DNA from: Pseudomonadota bacterium
GTDB lineage: Bacteria; Pseudomonadota; Alphaproteobacteria; Acetobacterales; Acetobacteraceae
Assembly: GCA_021815825.1 (NCBI GenBank)
Contig: JAKAZO010000012.1
Span: 1-46,326 of the forward strand
Direction of reading: 5' to 3'
Length of the DNA stretch: 46,326 nucleotides
Shown one piece after another: positions 11,193-21,148 of the stretch (position 1 is the first letter of the stretch; each line of letters begins with the position of its first letter). Under the pieces are notes generated by a model. The model searched no databases. It saw nothing but the letters and a program-made list of their open reading frames with translations, and was not told the origin of the DNA. The position numbers and the translations under genes were made by a program.

Positions 11193-12428
11193 ATGACGTT
11201 TCCAATGACCACCCGCCGCGCCCTGCTGGGCGCCGCTGCGCTGCCGCTGGCCACCGGGCTCGCCGCGCCCCGCGCGCGCGCCGCCGGCAAGCCCATCCGC
11301 ATCGGCGTGCTCAACGACATGTCGGGCCCGTACCGCGACACGACCGGCGCGATGTCTGTCGCGTGCACGCGTCTGGCGGTGGCGGAATTCGCCGCCAGCA
11401 AGGGGCTGACGGTGGAGGTGCTGTCGGCGGACCATCAGAACAAGCCCGATGTCGGGGCCGGCATCGCGCGGCAATGGTTCGATCGCGATGGCGTCGACAT
11501 GATCATGGACGTGCCGACCTCCTCGGTGGCGCTCGCGGTCAACAGCGTCTGCCGCGAGAAGAACAAGGTCTTCATCAACTCCGGCGCGGCGACGACGGGG
11601 CTGACCGGCAAGCAGTGCTCGCCCAACACGATCCACTACACCTACGACACCTGGATGCTGGCGCGCTCGACCGGCGGCAACACCGTCAAGGCCGGCGGCG
11701 ACACCTGGTTCTTCATCACCGCGGACTACGTCTTCGGCCATGAGCTGGAGGAGATCACCGCGCGCTTCGTCACCGACGCCAAGGGCAAGGTGCTCGGCCA
11801 TTCCGTGTATCCCTTCCCGGGAACGACGGACTTCTCCTCCTTCCTGCTCGCCGCGCAGGCCGCGGGGGCGAAGGTGCTGGGCCTGGCGAATGCCGGGACG
11901 GACACGGTGAACTGCGTCAAGCAGGCGCACGAGTTCGGACTGGCCCCGGCGATGCGCGTCGCCGCATTGCTGATGACCATCCCCGACGTCCACGCGCTCG
12001 GCCTGGCGACCGCGCGCGGACTGCTGCTGACCGAGAGCTTCTACTGGAACCTGAACGATCGGACCCGCGCCTTCACGGCCCGCGCCAAGCCGCTGCTCGG
12101 TGGCCGCATGGCGAACATGATCCAGGCCGGCTGCTACGCCGGAACGCTGCACTACCTCAAGGCCGTCGCCGATATGGGCGTGGACGCCGCCCGTGCGGAT
12201 GGCGCCGCGGTGGTGGCGCGCATGAAGGCGATGCCGACCGATGACGACGTGTTCGGCCCCGGCAAGATCCGCGCCGACGGCCAGTTGCTGGTGCCGTCCT
12301 ATCTGTTCGAGGTGAAGACGCCGGAACAGAGCAAGGGCGATTGGGACTACTACAATCTGCTGGCGACAACCGAGCCCGGCGAGGCGTGGCAGCCGATGGA
12401 CCCCGGCTGCCCGCTGGTCAAAGCCTGA
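11193..12428 (+). CDS. ABC transporter substrate-binding protein, type I fold (second copy)
   Basis: A 411-residue paralogue of the preceding binding protein. It has a probable Tat signal (TTRRALLGAAALPLATG, cleavage near ARA-AGKP), then IRIGVLNDMSGPYRDTTG, DHQNKPDVGAGIARQWFDRDG and YPFPGTTDFSSFLL. AAGGAG precedes the ATG by 8 nt, and only 4 nt separate it from the first copy. One permease/ATPase set follows and precedes, so both binding proteins probably feed the same channel with different ligands. This is inference from layout. Confidence 0.92.
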   Translation: MTFPMTTRRALLGAAALPLATGLAAPRARAAGKPIRIGVLNDMSGPYRDTTGAMSVACTRLAVAEFAASKGLTVEVLSADHQNKPDVGAGIARQWFDRDGVDMIMDVPTSSVALAVNSVCREKNKVFINSGAATTGLTGKQCSPNTIHYTYDTWMLARSTGGNTVKAGGDTWFFITADYVFGHELEEITARFVTDAKGKVLGHSVYPFPGTTDFSSFLLAAQAAGAKVLGLANAGTDTVNCVKQAHEFGLAPAMRVAALLMTIPDVHALGLATARGLLLTESFYWNLNDRTRAFTARAKPLLGGRMANMIQAGCYAGTLHYLKAVADMGVDAARADGAAVVARMKAMPTDDDVFGPGKIRADGQLLVPSYLFEVKTPEQSKGDWDYYNLLATTEPGEAWQPMDPGCPLVKA

Positions 12429-12450
12429 GCTGCGGCGGCAGGAGCTGGCC

Positions 12451-13338
12451 ATGTTCACCATCTTCGGCATTCCCGGGCCGCTGCTCTTCGGCCAGCTCCT
12501 GCTGGGACTCATCAACGGCGCCTTCTACGCCATGCTCTCGCTCGGCCTGGCGGTGATTTTCGGACTCCTGAACATCATCAACTTCGCCCATGGCGCACTG
12601 TTCATGATGGGCGCCTTCGTCGCCTGGATGCTGCTGAACTACGCCGGCATCGGCTACTGGTGGGCCTTGCTGCTGGCCCCGCTCATCGTCGGCGCCTTCG
12701 GGCTCGTCCTGGAGCGCACGCTGATCAGCCGTCTCTACAAGCTCGACCATCTCTACGGACTGCTGCTGACATTCGGCCTGGCGCTGGTGATCGAGGGGCT
12801 GTTCCGCAACGAGTACGGCAGCTCCGGCATGCCCTACCAGATCCCGAGCGCGCTGCAGGGCGCGACCAATCTCGGTTTCATGTTCCTGCCCAACTATCGC
12901 GGTTGGGTCGTCGTCGCCGCGCTCGTCGTCTGCATCGCCACCTGGCTGCTGATCGAGAAGACGAAGCTCGGCGCGATGCTGCGCGCCGCCACGGAGAATG
13001 CGCCGCTGGTGCAGGCCTTCGGCGTCAACGTGCCGCGCATGGTCACGCTCACCTACGCCGGCGGCGTGGCGCTGGCGGCGCTGGCGGGTGTGCTGGCGGC
13101 GCCGATCTACTCGGTGAACCCCAACATGGGCTCGAGCTTCATCAACACCGTGTTCGCGGTGGTGGTGATCGGCGGCATGGGCTCCATCATCGGCTCGGTG
13201 ATCACCGGCTTCGGCCTCGGCGTCATCGAGGGACTGACCAAGGTGTTCTATCCGGAGGCCTCGGCCACCGTGGTCTTCGTGGTGATGGCGATCGTCCTGC
13301 TCACGCGCCCCGCGGGGCTGTTCGGAAAGGCCGCCTGA
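12451..13338 (+). CDS. livH: LivH-type ABC transporter permease
   Basis: A 295-residue inner-membrane permease with about eight hydrophobic segments. LINGAFYAMLSLGLAVIFGL and NIINFAHGALFMMGAF are the hallmark N-terminal LivH blocks; GMGSIIGSVITGFGLGVIEG is the coupling-region block. AGGAG lies 6 nt before the ATG. Its TGA overlaps the livM start (TGATG). Confidence 0.93.
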   Translation: MFTIFGIPGPLLFGQLLLGLINGAFYAMLSLGLAVIFGLLNIINFAHGALFMMGAFVAWMLLNYAGIGYWWALLLAPLIVGAFGLVLERTLISRLYKLDHLYGLLLTFGLALVIEGLFRNEYGSSGMPYQIPSALQGATNLGFMFLPNYRGWVVVAALVVCIATWLLIEKTKLGAMLRAATENAPLVQAFGVNVPRMVTLTYAGGVALAALAGVLAAPIYSVNPNMGSSFINTVFAVVVIGGMGSIIGSVITGFGLGVIEGLTKVFYPEASATVVFVVMAIVLLTRPAGLFGKAA

Positions 13339-14324
13339 TGACCAGCTCCGCCAGCACCACACTCGCCCTGGCACGTCCGAACTCCGCCACGTTTTTCGGC
13401 TACACCCCGGTGCAGGCGGTCGCGCTGGCGGTGATGGTGGCGCTGCTGGTGCTGAGCCCCGGCGTGCTCTACCCGGTCTTCGTGATGAAGGTGCTGTGCT
13501 TCGCGATGTTCGCCTGCGCCTTCAACCTGCTGATCGGCTATGTCGGGCTGCTCTCCTTCGGTCACGCGGCGTTCTTCGGCATGGGAGCCTATGTCACCGC
13601 GTGGACGGCGAAGAACTGGGGGCTGTCGGCCGAGCTCGCGATCCTGCTCGGCGGGGTCACCGGCGCGGGCATCGGCGTCGTCTTCGGCTGGCTGGCCATC
13701 CGCCGGCTCGGCATCTATTTCGCCATGATCACGCTGGCGCTGGCCCAGATGGTCTATTTCGTCTGCCTCGAAGCCCCCTTCACCGGCGGCGAAGACGGCA
13801 TCCAGCAGGTGCCGCGCGCGAAGCTGTTCGGACTGATCTCGATGCAGTCCGACATGGCGATGTATTGGCTGGTCGCGGGATTGTTCCTGCTCTTCTTCCT
13901 GCTCATCCATCGCATCGTGCATTCGCCGTTCGGGCAGGTGCTGAAAGCGGTTCGGGAGAACGAGCCACGGGCCACCTCGCTCGGCTACCGCACCAACGAC
14001 TACAAGCTGATCGCCTTCATCATCTCGAGCTTCATCGCCGGCATCGCCGGCGGCACCAAAGCGCTGGTGTTCGGCATCGCCACGCTCACCGACGTGCATT
14101 TCTCGATGTCGGGCGAGGTGGTGCTGATGGTGCTGCTGGGGGGCCTCGGCACCATTTTCGGTCCCGTCGCGGGCGCCCTCGTGGTGACGGCGATGGAGAA
14201 CTATCTCGCCCAGTTCGGCGCCTGGGTGACGGTGACGCAGGGCGCGATTTTCGTCGTCTGCGTGCTCGCCTTCCGCCGCGGCATCATCGGCGAGATCGGC
14301 GCGCGGCTGAAGCTGGCGCTCTGA
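13338..14324 (+). CDS. livM: LivM-type ABC transporter permease
   Basis: A 328-residue second permease. A cytoplasmic N-terminus is followed by about nine to ten hydrophobic segments, with NLLIGYVGLLSFGHAAFFGMGAY, GIYFAMITLALAQM, FGQVLKAVRENEPRATSLGY and GGLGTIFGPVAGA all typical of LivM. The ATG shares a base with the livH stop. A strong hairpin follows 9 nt after its own stop, closing the operon. Confidence 0.93.
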   Translation: MTSSASTTLALARPNSATFFGYTPVQAVALAVMVALLVLSPGVLYPVFVMKVLCFAMFACAFNLLIGYVGLLSFGHAAFFGMGAYVTAWTAKNWGLSAELAILLGGVTGAGIGVVFGWLAIRRLGIYFAMITLALAQMVYFVCLEAPFTGGEDGIQQVPRAKLFGLISMQSDMAMYWLVAGLFLLFFLLIHRIVHSPFGQVLKAVRENEPRATSLGYRTNDYKLIAFIISSFIAGIAGGTKALVFGIATLTDVHFSMSGEVVLMVLLGGLGTIFGPVAGALVVTAMENYLAQFGAWVTVTQGAIFVVCVLAFRRGIIGEIGARLKLAL

Positions 14325-14333
14325 GCGCGGGAT

Positions 14334-14361
14334 ACCCGGACCCCGCAGCGGGGGTCCGGGT
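14334..14361. terminator. Hairpin between livM and hsp20 (convergent)
   Basis: ACCCGGACCCC and GGGGTCCGGGT form an 11-bp perfect stem around a 6-nt loop. There is no T-run, so it is a symmetrical barrier or attenuating structure between convergent genes rather than a classical intrinsic terminator. Confidence 0.75.
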
Positions 14362-14371
14362 GCAGCGCGGC

Positions 14372-14827
14372 TCAGGCCGCCTTCGCGTCCGCGGTGATGG
14401 TCTGCGTGCCGCTGGCGATGGCGATGCGGCGCGGCTTCAGGCTCTCCGGCATCACGCGCTTGAGCGCGACATGCAGCAGCCCGTTGCGCATCTCGGCGCC
14501 GTCCACGACGATGTGCTCGGCCAGCGCGAAGCGCCGCTCGAACGGCCTGGCATCGATGCCGCGATAGAGCACTTCGCTCTTCGCGCCGCTCTCCGCCTGG
14601 CGGCCGGTGACGATGAGGGTGTTCTCCTTCACCGTGATGTCGAGATCCGCCGGCGCGAACCCGGCCACGGCCAGGGTCAGCCGATAGGAATCCTCGGCGG
14701 TGCGGGCGATGTCGTAGGGGGGAAAGCCGGTGCCGTTCCCCGCTGCCTGGGCGCTGTCGACGAAGCGGGCGAGCCGATCGAAGCCGATGGCGCTGCGGAA
14801 AAGGGGCGAGAAGTCGATCGTGGTCAT
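14372..14827 (-). CDS. Small heat-shock protein, Hsp20/alpha-crystallin (IbpA-like)
   Basis: A 151-residue ATP-independent holdase chaperone in the cytoplasm. The N-terminus TTIDFSPLFRSAIGFDRLARF is the class A bacterial sHsp type. The alpha-crystallin domain runs from about YDIARTAEDSYRLTLAVAGF to GAEMRNGLLHVALKRVMPE, ending in the conserved GLL block; the C-terminal tail has PRRIAIAS (IxI anchor). A longer frame starts at 14851, but AGGAGG sits 8 nt before the ATG at 14827, which I chose. That AGGAGG is itself sequestered in a ROSE-type hairpin, and a sigma-32-like promoter lies upstream. Confidence 0.93.
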   Translation of the reverse strand: MTTIDFSPLFRSAIGFDRLARFVDSAQAAGNGTGFPPYDIARTAEDSYRLTLAVAGFAPADLDITVKENTLIVTGRQAESGAKSEVLYRGIDARPFERRFALAEHIVVDGAEMRNGLLHVALKRVMPESLKPRRIAIASGTQTITADAKAA

Positions 14828-14920
14828 CGCGAAACCTCCTGAAACGAGCAAGGTCCTGGTTGGGTCGCCGGATGGGCCGACCCAGGGTCGTCGCCCGGGG
14901 CCCCTGAGGGCGCCCCGGAC
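14828..14920 (-). promoter_or_regulatory. ROSE-type RNA thermometer in hsp20 5' UTR
   Basis: The hairpin next to the ATG (14835-14853) reads CCTTGCTCGTTTCAGGAGG on the minus strand. The TTGCT pairs imperfectly with the AGGAGG ribosome-binding site, as in ROSE elements with their U(U/C)GCU motif. Two upstream stems complete the usual architecture: GGGTCG/CGACCC at 14862-14883 and CCGGGGC/GCCCCGG at 14895-14918. The total leader of about 93 nt fits the family. Translation should open on heating. Confidence 0.82.
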
Positions 14921-14927
14921 GCAACCG

Positions 14928-14956
14928 ACATAGCGAGCGCCGCCTCCGGCTTCAAG
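14928..14956 (-). promoter_or_regulatory. Sigma-32 (RpoH)-like promoter of hsp20
   Basis: Minus-strand CTTGAA (14951-14956), 17-nt spacer, CTATGT (14928-14933): a good match to alphaproteobacterial RpoH promoters. The predicted transcript start near 14921 coincides with the base of the first ROSE stem. The -35 element lies in the loop of the rpmE terminator. Confidence 0.68.
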
Positions 14957-14965
14957 AGGCGGCGC
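14937..14965 (-). terminator. rpmE terminator hairpin
   Basis: GCGCCGCCTC and GAGGCGGCGC form a perfect 10-bp stem with a 9-nt loop, 37 nt past the rpmE stop. It is not followed by a T-run. Confidence 0.7.
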
Positions 14966-15001
14966 CGTGCTCGGATGGAGGTTCGGAAGAGGGGTCGGCG
15001 G

Positions 15002-15229
15002 CTATTTCCGGCGGGCGCCGATGCCGGCGAACCGCTTGTTGAATTTCGCCACCTGGCCGCCGGTATCGATCAGACGATGCTGGCCGGTCCATGCCGGATG
15101 GGATTTCGGGTCGATGTCGAGGCGCAGCGTTTCGCCCGGCTTGCCGTAGCAGGAGCGGGTCTTGAACTCCGTGCCGTCGGTCATGACGATCACGATCTCG
15201 TGGTAGTCGGGGTGGATGCCGGGCTTCAT
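15002..15229 (-). CDS. rpmE: 50S ribosomal protein L31 (type A fold, zinc-independent form)
   Basis: A 75-residue large-subunit protein. [12 protein letters not shown] at the start and [16 protein letters not shown] are diagnostic. It lacks the CxxC zinc-ligand pairs of the C+ form, with only one Cys (SCYGKPGET), so it is the C-minus type common in alphaproteobacteria. The frame stays open 30 codons upstream, but L31 begins at this ATG. Confidence 0.96.
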   Translation of the reverse strand: MKPGIHPDYHEIVIVMTDGTEFKTRSCYGKPGETLRLDIDPKSHPAWTGQHRLIDTGGQVAKFNKRFAGIGARRK

Positions 15230-15304
15230 GGTGCTGCTCCTGCTGGCTCCGCCGATGCCGACCGGCGGGCGAAAGGGGTCGGAGCGGCGCGTATAGCGCC
15301 CGTT

Positions 15305-15328
15305 CCCCCGCCCGGGCAAGGGCGGGGG
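15305..15328 (-). terminator. Terminator-like hairpin after the Spy-like gene
   Basis: CCCCCGCCC and GGGCGGGGG form a 9-bp stem with a 6-nt loop, located 33 nt beyond the stop of the Spy/CpxP-like gene and upstream of rpmE. Confidence 0.65.
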
Positions 15329-15360
15329 GCCGAAGCGGGACGATCGGTGCCGGGTCGCGC

Positions 15361-15882
15361 TCAGCTATGCGGCACCTGGCGGTTCATGCCGCTGCGATCG
15401 CGGTAGCGGAACAGCCGGTCGGCGGTCTGCTTCTGCTGCGGCGACAGGCTCTCGTAGAGCTCCCCGAAGGCCGGCACCAGCCGCTGCAGGTCTTCGGCAT
15501 GGGCCTGCACGATGCGCTGGTAGGAGCGCATGCTGTCGACCGCGGACATGGTGTCGAAGCTCTTGGCGCGCTCCTGATAGAGCGAGTCCATGTGGTCGGC
15601 GTTGGCGCGCATGACGCTGGCGAAGGCGTCCCAGCGCTGGGCCTGGTCCGGGGTGATCCTGAGATCGTCGTGAAGCCGCTTGATCTGGTTCTCGACGCGG
15701 GCGCGCGCCTGCGCCGGTGTCTCGGGCGCGCTGGGCCTCTGGGTCTGCGGCGTCGGCGAGTAGGGCTGCGCGGCGGCGGGGAGGGCGATCGGGAGAGCCA
15801 GGGGGAGAGCCAGGATCACCGGGGCGGCCAGCCTGGCGAGGAGCAGCGGCGAGGCACGGCGGGCTGTGGCACGATCAGGCAT
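15361..15882 (-). CDS. Spy/CpxP-like periplasmic protein with LTxxQ motifs
   Basis: A 173-residue protein with a long Ala/Leu signal peptide ([19 protein letters not shown], cleavage near PAAAQ-PYS). The mature part is helical and carries two LTxxQ-type motifs: [14 protein letters not shown] and [14 protein letters not shown]. It resembles Spy/CpxP chaperones, which act in the periplasm as ATP-independent holdases under envelope stress. AGGAAGGA precedes the chosen ATG at 15882. It sits near hsp20 and rpmE but has its own terminator. Confidence 0.8.
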   Translation of the reverse strand: MPDRATARRASPLLLARLAAPVILALPLALPIALPAAAQPYSPTPQTQRPSAPETPAQARARVENQIKRLHDDLRITPDQAQRWDAFASVMRANADHMDSLYQERAKSFDTMSAVDSMRSYQRIVQAHAEDLQRLVPAFGELYESLSPQQKQTADRLFRYRDRSGMNRQVPHS

Positions 15883-15937
15883 GGTCTGTCCTTCCTCTTG
15901 ATCGGTCGGGGTGGGAACGGCGACGCGAACCGCGGTA

Positions 15938-17813
<1,876 letters not shown>

Positions 17814-17886
17814 CGCATCCCGGCGTTGTCCGACCCTACATGATCCAGAAACGGCAAAGTCGCGCGCCGAAGCCCCCGCCAGCGCG

Positions 17887-18153
17887 TCAGTCGTCGCCGC
17901 CGCGCCGGCCATAGTAGCCATACCCCGGCGCACCGTAGTAGGCCGGGGCCGGCGCGTAATATGGATATGGCTGATAATAAGGATACGGCGGGGGTGCCAC
18001 ATAGGTCGGCGCTTGCGGCGCCGGCGCCGGCGCCTGGATCACGATCGGCGGTGGTTGGTAATAGGCATGCCGGTAATAGTCGTCGTGATCGCAGCCGGAT
18101 ACGCCGATCGTGGTCAATCCCAATATTGCAAGAGGTGTGAAGCGGCCGCTCAT
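17887..18153 (-). CDS. Small Pro/Tyr-rich lipoprotein, unknown function
   Basis: An 88-residue protein with a short signal peptide and lipobox: PLAILGLTTIGVSGC, with Cys at residue 21. After the Cys comes DHDDYYRHAYYQ, then alternating Pro/Tyr/Ala runs (APAPAPQAP, PYPYYQPYPYYAP) and GYGYYGRRGGDD. It is probably an envelope lipoprotein. GGGAG sits 8 nt before the ATG at 18153 and a TATAAT -10 element lies about 49 nt upstream. It resembles the Pro/Tyr-rich secreted protein at 6122-6589 in composition, not in domains. Confidence 0.75.
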   Translation of the reverse strand: MSGRFTPLAILGLTTIGVSGCDHDDYYRHAYYQPPPIVIQAPAPAPQAPTYVAPPPYPYYQPYPYYAPAPAYYGAPGYGYYGRRGGDD

Positions 18154-18201
18154 GGATTTTCTCCCACAATAACTGTAGAACACTTCCTAATAAGTCCGCC
18201 A

Positions 18202-18207
18202 ATTATA
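18202..18207 (-). promoter_or_regulatory. -10 element for the small lipoprotein gene
   Basis: TATAAT on the minus strand, 49 nt upstream of the lipoprotein ATG, in a locally AT-richer stretch. The -35 match about 17 nt upstream (near 18224-18230) is weak. Further upstream a perfect 7-bp inverted repeat, CGATGAT-N6-ATCATCG (18275-18294), could be an operator. The rest of 18154-18445 shows no gene. Confidence 0.55.
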
Positions 18208-18445
18208 GCGAACCTGGCAGCGTTCAGTCGTCCTGACCTCCGTATTCACATTCATGTTTTTGCCGCATAACGGGCGATGATGCCGCTATCATCGACCTCA
18301 CGACCTCTCGCCAGGAAGTCCGGCACATGAGCGATCGTTCATGGCGCGTCAGGAATGGCAGCGCCCGCCGCGGACCCTGTCCGGCCGGCTTGCCGCGCCG
18401 CCGCGTGCCGACCGTCCTGGGCGACGCCTGATGGTTCGGCGTCCC

Positions 18446-18943
18446 TCAGAGCAAGGATTTGGCGTGCTGCAGCACGAGGTCGCAAACCTTCTGGGTGATC
18501 TGCGCCTTGAGACCGCCGCCGCCGAGGCCGAAATTCTGGCCCTGGCCGGTCTGCAGCAGCCCGTTGCTGCCGGCCTTGAACTGACTGTCGGAGGCGGCGC
18601 CCGGCGCCTTGCCGAGCAGCGAATCCTTGACCGAGGCCGCGCCACCGCCAAGGTAGTTGTTCTGGATGCAGTACTGGATCAGCCCGGCGAGATTGGTCGG
18701 GCTCGCCTTGTCCACCGATGGCAGCGCCGCCCCGAGCCCTCCGAGCGCGCCGCCACCCTGTGCCGCGCCCATACCCTGGGCTGCGCCACCGGCCTGCCCC
18801 GCGCCAACCGCATTCTCCAGCTGGTTGAGCAACTGCGCCTGTGCCGCCGCGGGCAGCAGCGCCGCGCCGGCGCCGCCGATGGCCAGCGCAACGGTGCTCC
18901 GCCGGATGAAGGCAGCCGCCTGGTGGTGGTGAAAGCCGCGCAT
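18446..18943 (-). CDS. DUF2501-family secreted protein (YjjA-like)
   Basis: About 165 residues. Signal peptide FIRRSTVALAIGGAGAALLPAAAQA, with cleavage before QLLNQLENA. A Gly/Ala-rich central stretch (GAGQAGGAAQGMGAAQGG) precedes the conserved C-terminal domain: NLAGLIQYCIQNNYL, then VCDLVLQHAKSLL. The two Cys probably pair in the periplasm. Function unknown in the family. Two ATGs lie 6 nt apart (18949, 18943); I chose 18943 because GGAAGGAG is 7 nt before it and almost abuts the first. Confidence 0.82.
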   Translation of the reverse strand: MRGFHHHQAAAFIRRSTVALAIGGAGAALLPAAAQAQLLNQLENAVGAGQAGGAAQGMGAAQGGGALGGLGAALPSVDKASPTNLAGLIQYCIQNNYLGGGAASVKDSLLGKAPGAASDSQFKAGSNGLLQTGQGQNFGLGGGGLKAQITQKVCDLVLQHAKSLL

Positions 18944-19061
18944 GTCCATGCTCCTTCCGATGCCAGGAGCCGCCGCCCTGTTGGCCGGACCGGCGGTCTC
19001 CGCTGCGGTACGGCGGCAGCGTAGGCCCGCCCCGGCCCTCGGCGCCAGAGCCGGCGCGCCT

Positions 19062-19658
19062 TCAATATTTCGTGCAGGGCGCGTCGGCCTGCCGGACATG
19101 CCGCCCGGTCAGCGCGTCGATCGTCTGGTCGACGCAGCTTCCGTCCGAGCGCTGGATGCGCCGCGTCACCAGCGTTCCGCTTTGCCGCACGTCGATCACG
19201 CGGGTCGAATACGGTTCCTCGGTGGATTTGGGCGGCGTCTGGGCGAAGGCCTCGGCGAGGAGGCTGCGCTGCGCGGTGTGGCTGAACAGCTCCGCCGTGA
19301 TGATCCAGGTCGAGACCGCCTGGCCGGCGCCGGGCGGCGGGGTCAGGGTCAGCAGGATGTCCCCGGAGGGGCAGGTGAGCAGATCGATGCCGTAGCGGGT
19401 CTCCGCCTTGGGTCTGACGTGATCGATCCCGGTCAGACAGTCGGCATTCCTGCGCCAGGCATCGAGCTGCTTCTCCGCCCCGCCGACGTCGGCGAAGGGC
19501 GAAAGCCCCAGCTGCACGGCCGACACCCAGTGGAAATACTGGGGCACCGCGCCCAGGATGGCGATGAACAAGGCGGGGTACATCAGAACCCACTGCCACC
19601 ATCGCGCCGGCCGCGACCCATCGGCGTGCGCCGCAGGTGATTTTTTCGCTTCGGGCAT
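19062..19658 (-). CDS. Membrane-anchored protein of unknown function
   Basis: A 198-residue protein I do not recognise. A short basic N-terminus with WW (SRPARWWQW) leads into one hydrophobic helix (VLMYPALFIAILGAVPQYF, about 24-42). A soluble part of about 150 residues follows, probably periplasmic. It has four cysteines (NADCLTG, LTCPSGD, GSCVDQ, APCTKY), which could form two disulfides, consistent with export. No catalytic motif seen. Flanked by DUF2501 and rnd on the same strand with gaps of about 120 bp, so probably its own transcription unit. Confidence 0.65.
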   Translation of the reverse strand: MPEAKKSPAAHADGSRPARWWQWVLMYPALFIAILGAVPQYFHWVSAVQLGLSPFADVGGAEKQLDAWRRNADCLTGIDHVRPKAETRYGIDLLTCPSGDILLTLTPPPGAGQAVSTWIITAELFSHTAQRSLLAEAFAQTPPKSTEEPYSTRVIDVRQSGTLVTRRIQRSDGSCVDQTIDALTGRHVRQADAPCTKY

Positions 19659-19776
19659 GGCGCTTTCCCATCGTCGCCGCGCCGCGCTTCGCCGGTGGAT
19701 CGGGCGCGCTGGCCGATTAAGATCGCCTTTGTAACATCCGCCGCGCCCGACGGGGAGGGGATGCTTCGCCGCCGGT

Positions 19777-20961
19777 TCAGCCCAGCCGCAGCAGCTTGAT
19801 CCGCTTGCCCTCGGTGGAGAGCGCGATGCGGCCGGCCTTCAGCGCCAGCGCGTCGGCGCCGAACAGGTCGTGCCGCCAGCCGTGCAATGGCGGGATGTCC
19901 GGCTGCTCCTCCGCGGCGAGCCGATCGAGGTCCTCGGATGAGGCGACCAGCTTCGGGGCGACGTGGTGCTGCTCGCATTTCGCCGCCAGCAGCACCTTCA
20001 GCAGTGCGACCAGGGCGGGCGAGGGGCGGGCGCCCTCCCGCGCGCGCGGGAGCTCCGGCAGATCCTCCTCCGGCAGGGCGGCGGCGGCGGCGATCACGGC
20101 CAGCAGCGCCGCTCCCTGCTTACCCTCGGCGAAGCCGCGGCCGACGCCGCGGGCGCGGAGCAGGTCCTCGGCCGTCCGCGGCGCGGTGGCGGCGATCTCC
20201 AGCAGCGTCTCGTCCTTGAGCAGGCGCTGGCGGGGAATGTTGATGCGCTGCGCCTCGCGCTCGCGCCAGGCGGCGATGGCGCGCAGCGTGCCGAGAAAGC
20301 GGCGGTTGTTGCTGCGCGCGCGCAGCCGCTCCCAGGCGGTCTCCGGGTCCACCCGGTAGGTCGCCGGCTCGGCCAGCGCGTCCATCTCCTCGGCCACCCA
20401 GGCGCCGCGGCCCTCCTTCACCAGCCGCGCCATCAACTGCTCATAGACGCCGCGCAGATGGGTGACGTCGGCGGCGGCGTAGGCGATCTGGGCCGGCGAG
20501 AGCGGGCGGGCGGACCAATCGGAAAAGCGGTGGGCCTTGTCGATATGCCCGCCGGTGAGGGCGGCGACCAGCGTATCGTAGCCGGCCTGGTCGCCGAAGC
20601 CGCCGACCATCGCCGCGACCTGGGTATCGAACAGCGGCCGCGGCACGGCGTCGAACAGCAGCAGGAAAATCTCCACGTCCTGGCGCGCGGCGTGGAAGAC
20701 CTTGGTCACCGCCGGATCGTCGAGCAAGGCGCCGAGCGGGGCCAGATCGATGCCGGGGGCCAGCGCGTCCACCACGACGACCTCGGCGGTGCCGGCGAGC
20801 TGGACCACGCAGAGTTCCGGCCAATAGGTGCGTTCGCGCATGAACTCGGTGTCGACGGTGACGAACGCCTCCCGCCGCAGTCGCGCGCAAACCGCGTCCA
20901 GCGCATCGGTGGTGGTGATGAGTTCGGGCGGGGGAAAGTCGGCACGGGCGGGGCGCGGCAT
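19777..20961 (-). CDS. rnd: Ribonuclease D
   Basis: A 394-residue 3'-5' exoribonuclease in tRNA and stable-RNA end processing. DEDDy catalytic set: VDTEFMRE (Asp, Glu), [11 protein letters not shown] (Asp) and [11 protein letters not shown] (Tyr...Asp). A C-terminal HRDC domain follows ([26 protein letters not shown]). I chose the ATG at 20961 ([14 protein letters not shown]), preceded by AAGGAC; frames opening at 20985 and 21042 read through short direct repeats and are unlikely. Divergent from aspS. Confidence 0.93.
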   Translation of the reverse strand: MPRPARADFPPPELITTTDALDAVCARLRREAFVTVDTEFMRERTYWPELCVVQLAGTAEVVVVDALAPGIDLAPLGALLDDPAVTKVFHAARQDVEIFLLLFDAVPRPLFDTQVAAMVGGFGDQAGYDTLVAALTGGHIDKAHRFSDWSARPLSPAQIAYAAADVTHLRGVYEQLMARLVKEGRGAWVAEEMDALAEPATYRVDPETAWERLRARSNNRRFLGTLRAIAAWREREAQRINIPRQRLLKDETLLEIAATAPRTAEDLLRARGVGRGFAEGKQGAALLAVIAAAAALPEEDLPELPRAREGARPSPALVALLKVLLAAKCEQHHVAPKLVASSEDLDRLAAEEQPDIPPLHGWRHDLFGADALALKAGRIALSTEGKRIKLLRLG

Positions 20962-20992
20962 GGGTTTGTCCTTACACCGGCCCATGGCGTGG

Positions 20993-21097
20993 CGGAAGCG
21001 CGCCCGGGGAAACAAAAGTCGGAAGCGCGCCCGGGGCGACAAACTTGACAGTGGCGCGCCCGCTCGCTTGTGTGCCCGGCGCTTCTGTGCCCGGCGC
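20993..21097. repeat. Short direct repeats in the rnd-aspS spacer
   Basis: CGGAAGCGCGCCCGGGG occurs at 20993-21009 and again at 21020-21036 (period 27). TGTGCCCGGCGC occurs at 21071-21082 and 21086-21097 (period 15). They flank the aspS -35 element. They may be protein-binding sites or slippage products. Confidence 0.7.
21045..21073 (+). promoter_or_regulatory. Candidate aspS promoter
   Basis: TTGACA at 21045-21050, 17-nt spacer, TTGTGT at 21068-21073. The -35 is perfect and the -10 is weak. The predicted leader is about 70 nt. Confidence 0.5.
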
Positions 21098-21148
21098 CCG
21101 CTTCCGGCCGGCGCCCAGTGGGCACGACCCCCGAGCAGGAACCCGCCG

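Noticed and set aside
18341-19024. A 227-codon plus-strand frame opposite the DUF2501 gene
   Set aside because: The minus-strand product has a signal peptide and the DUF2501 C-terminal block; the plus-strand frame is an Arg/Gly-rich shadow.
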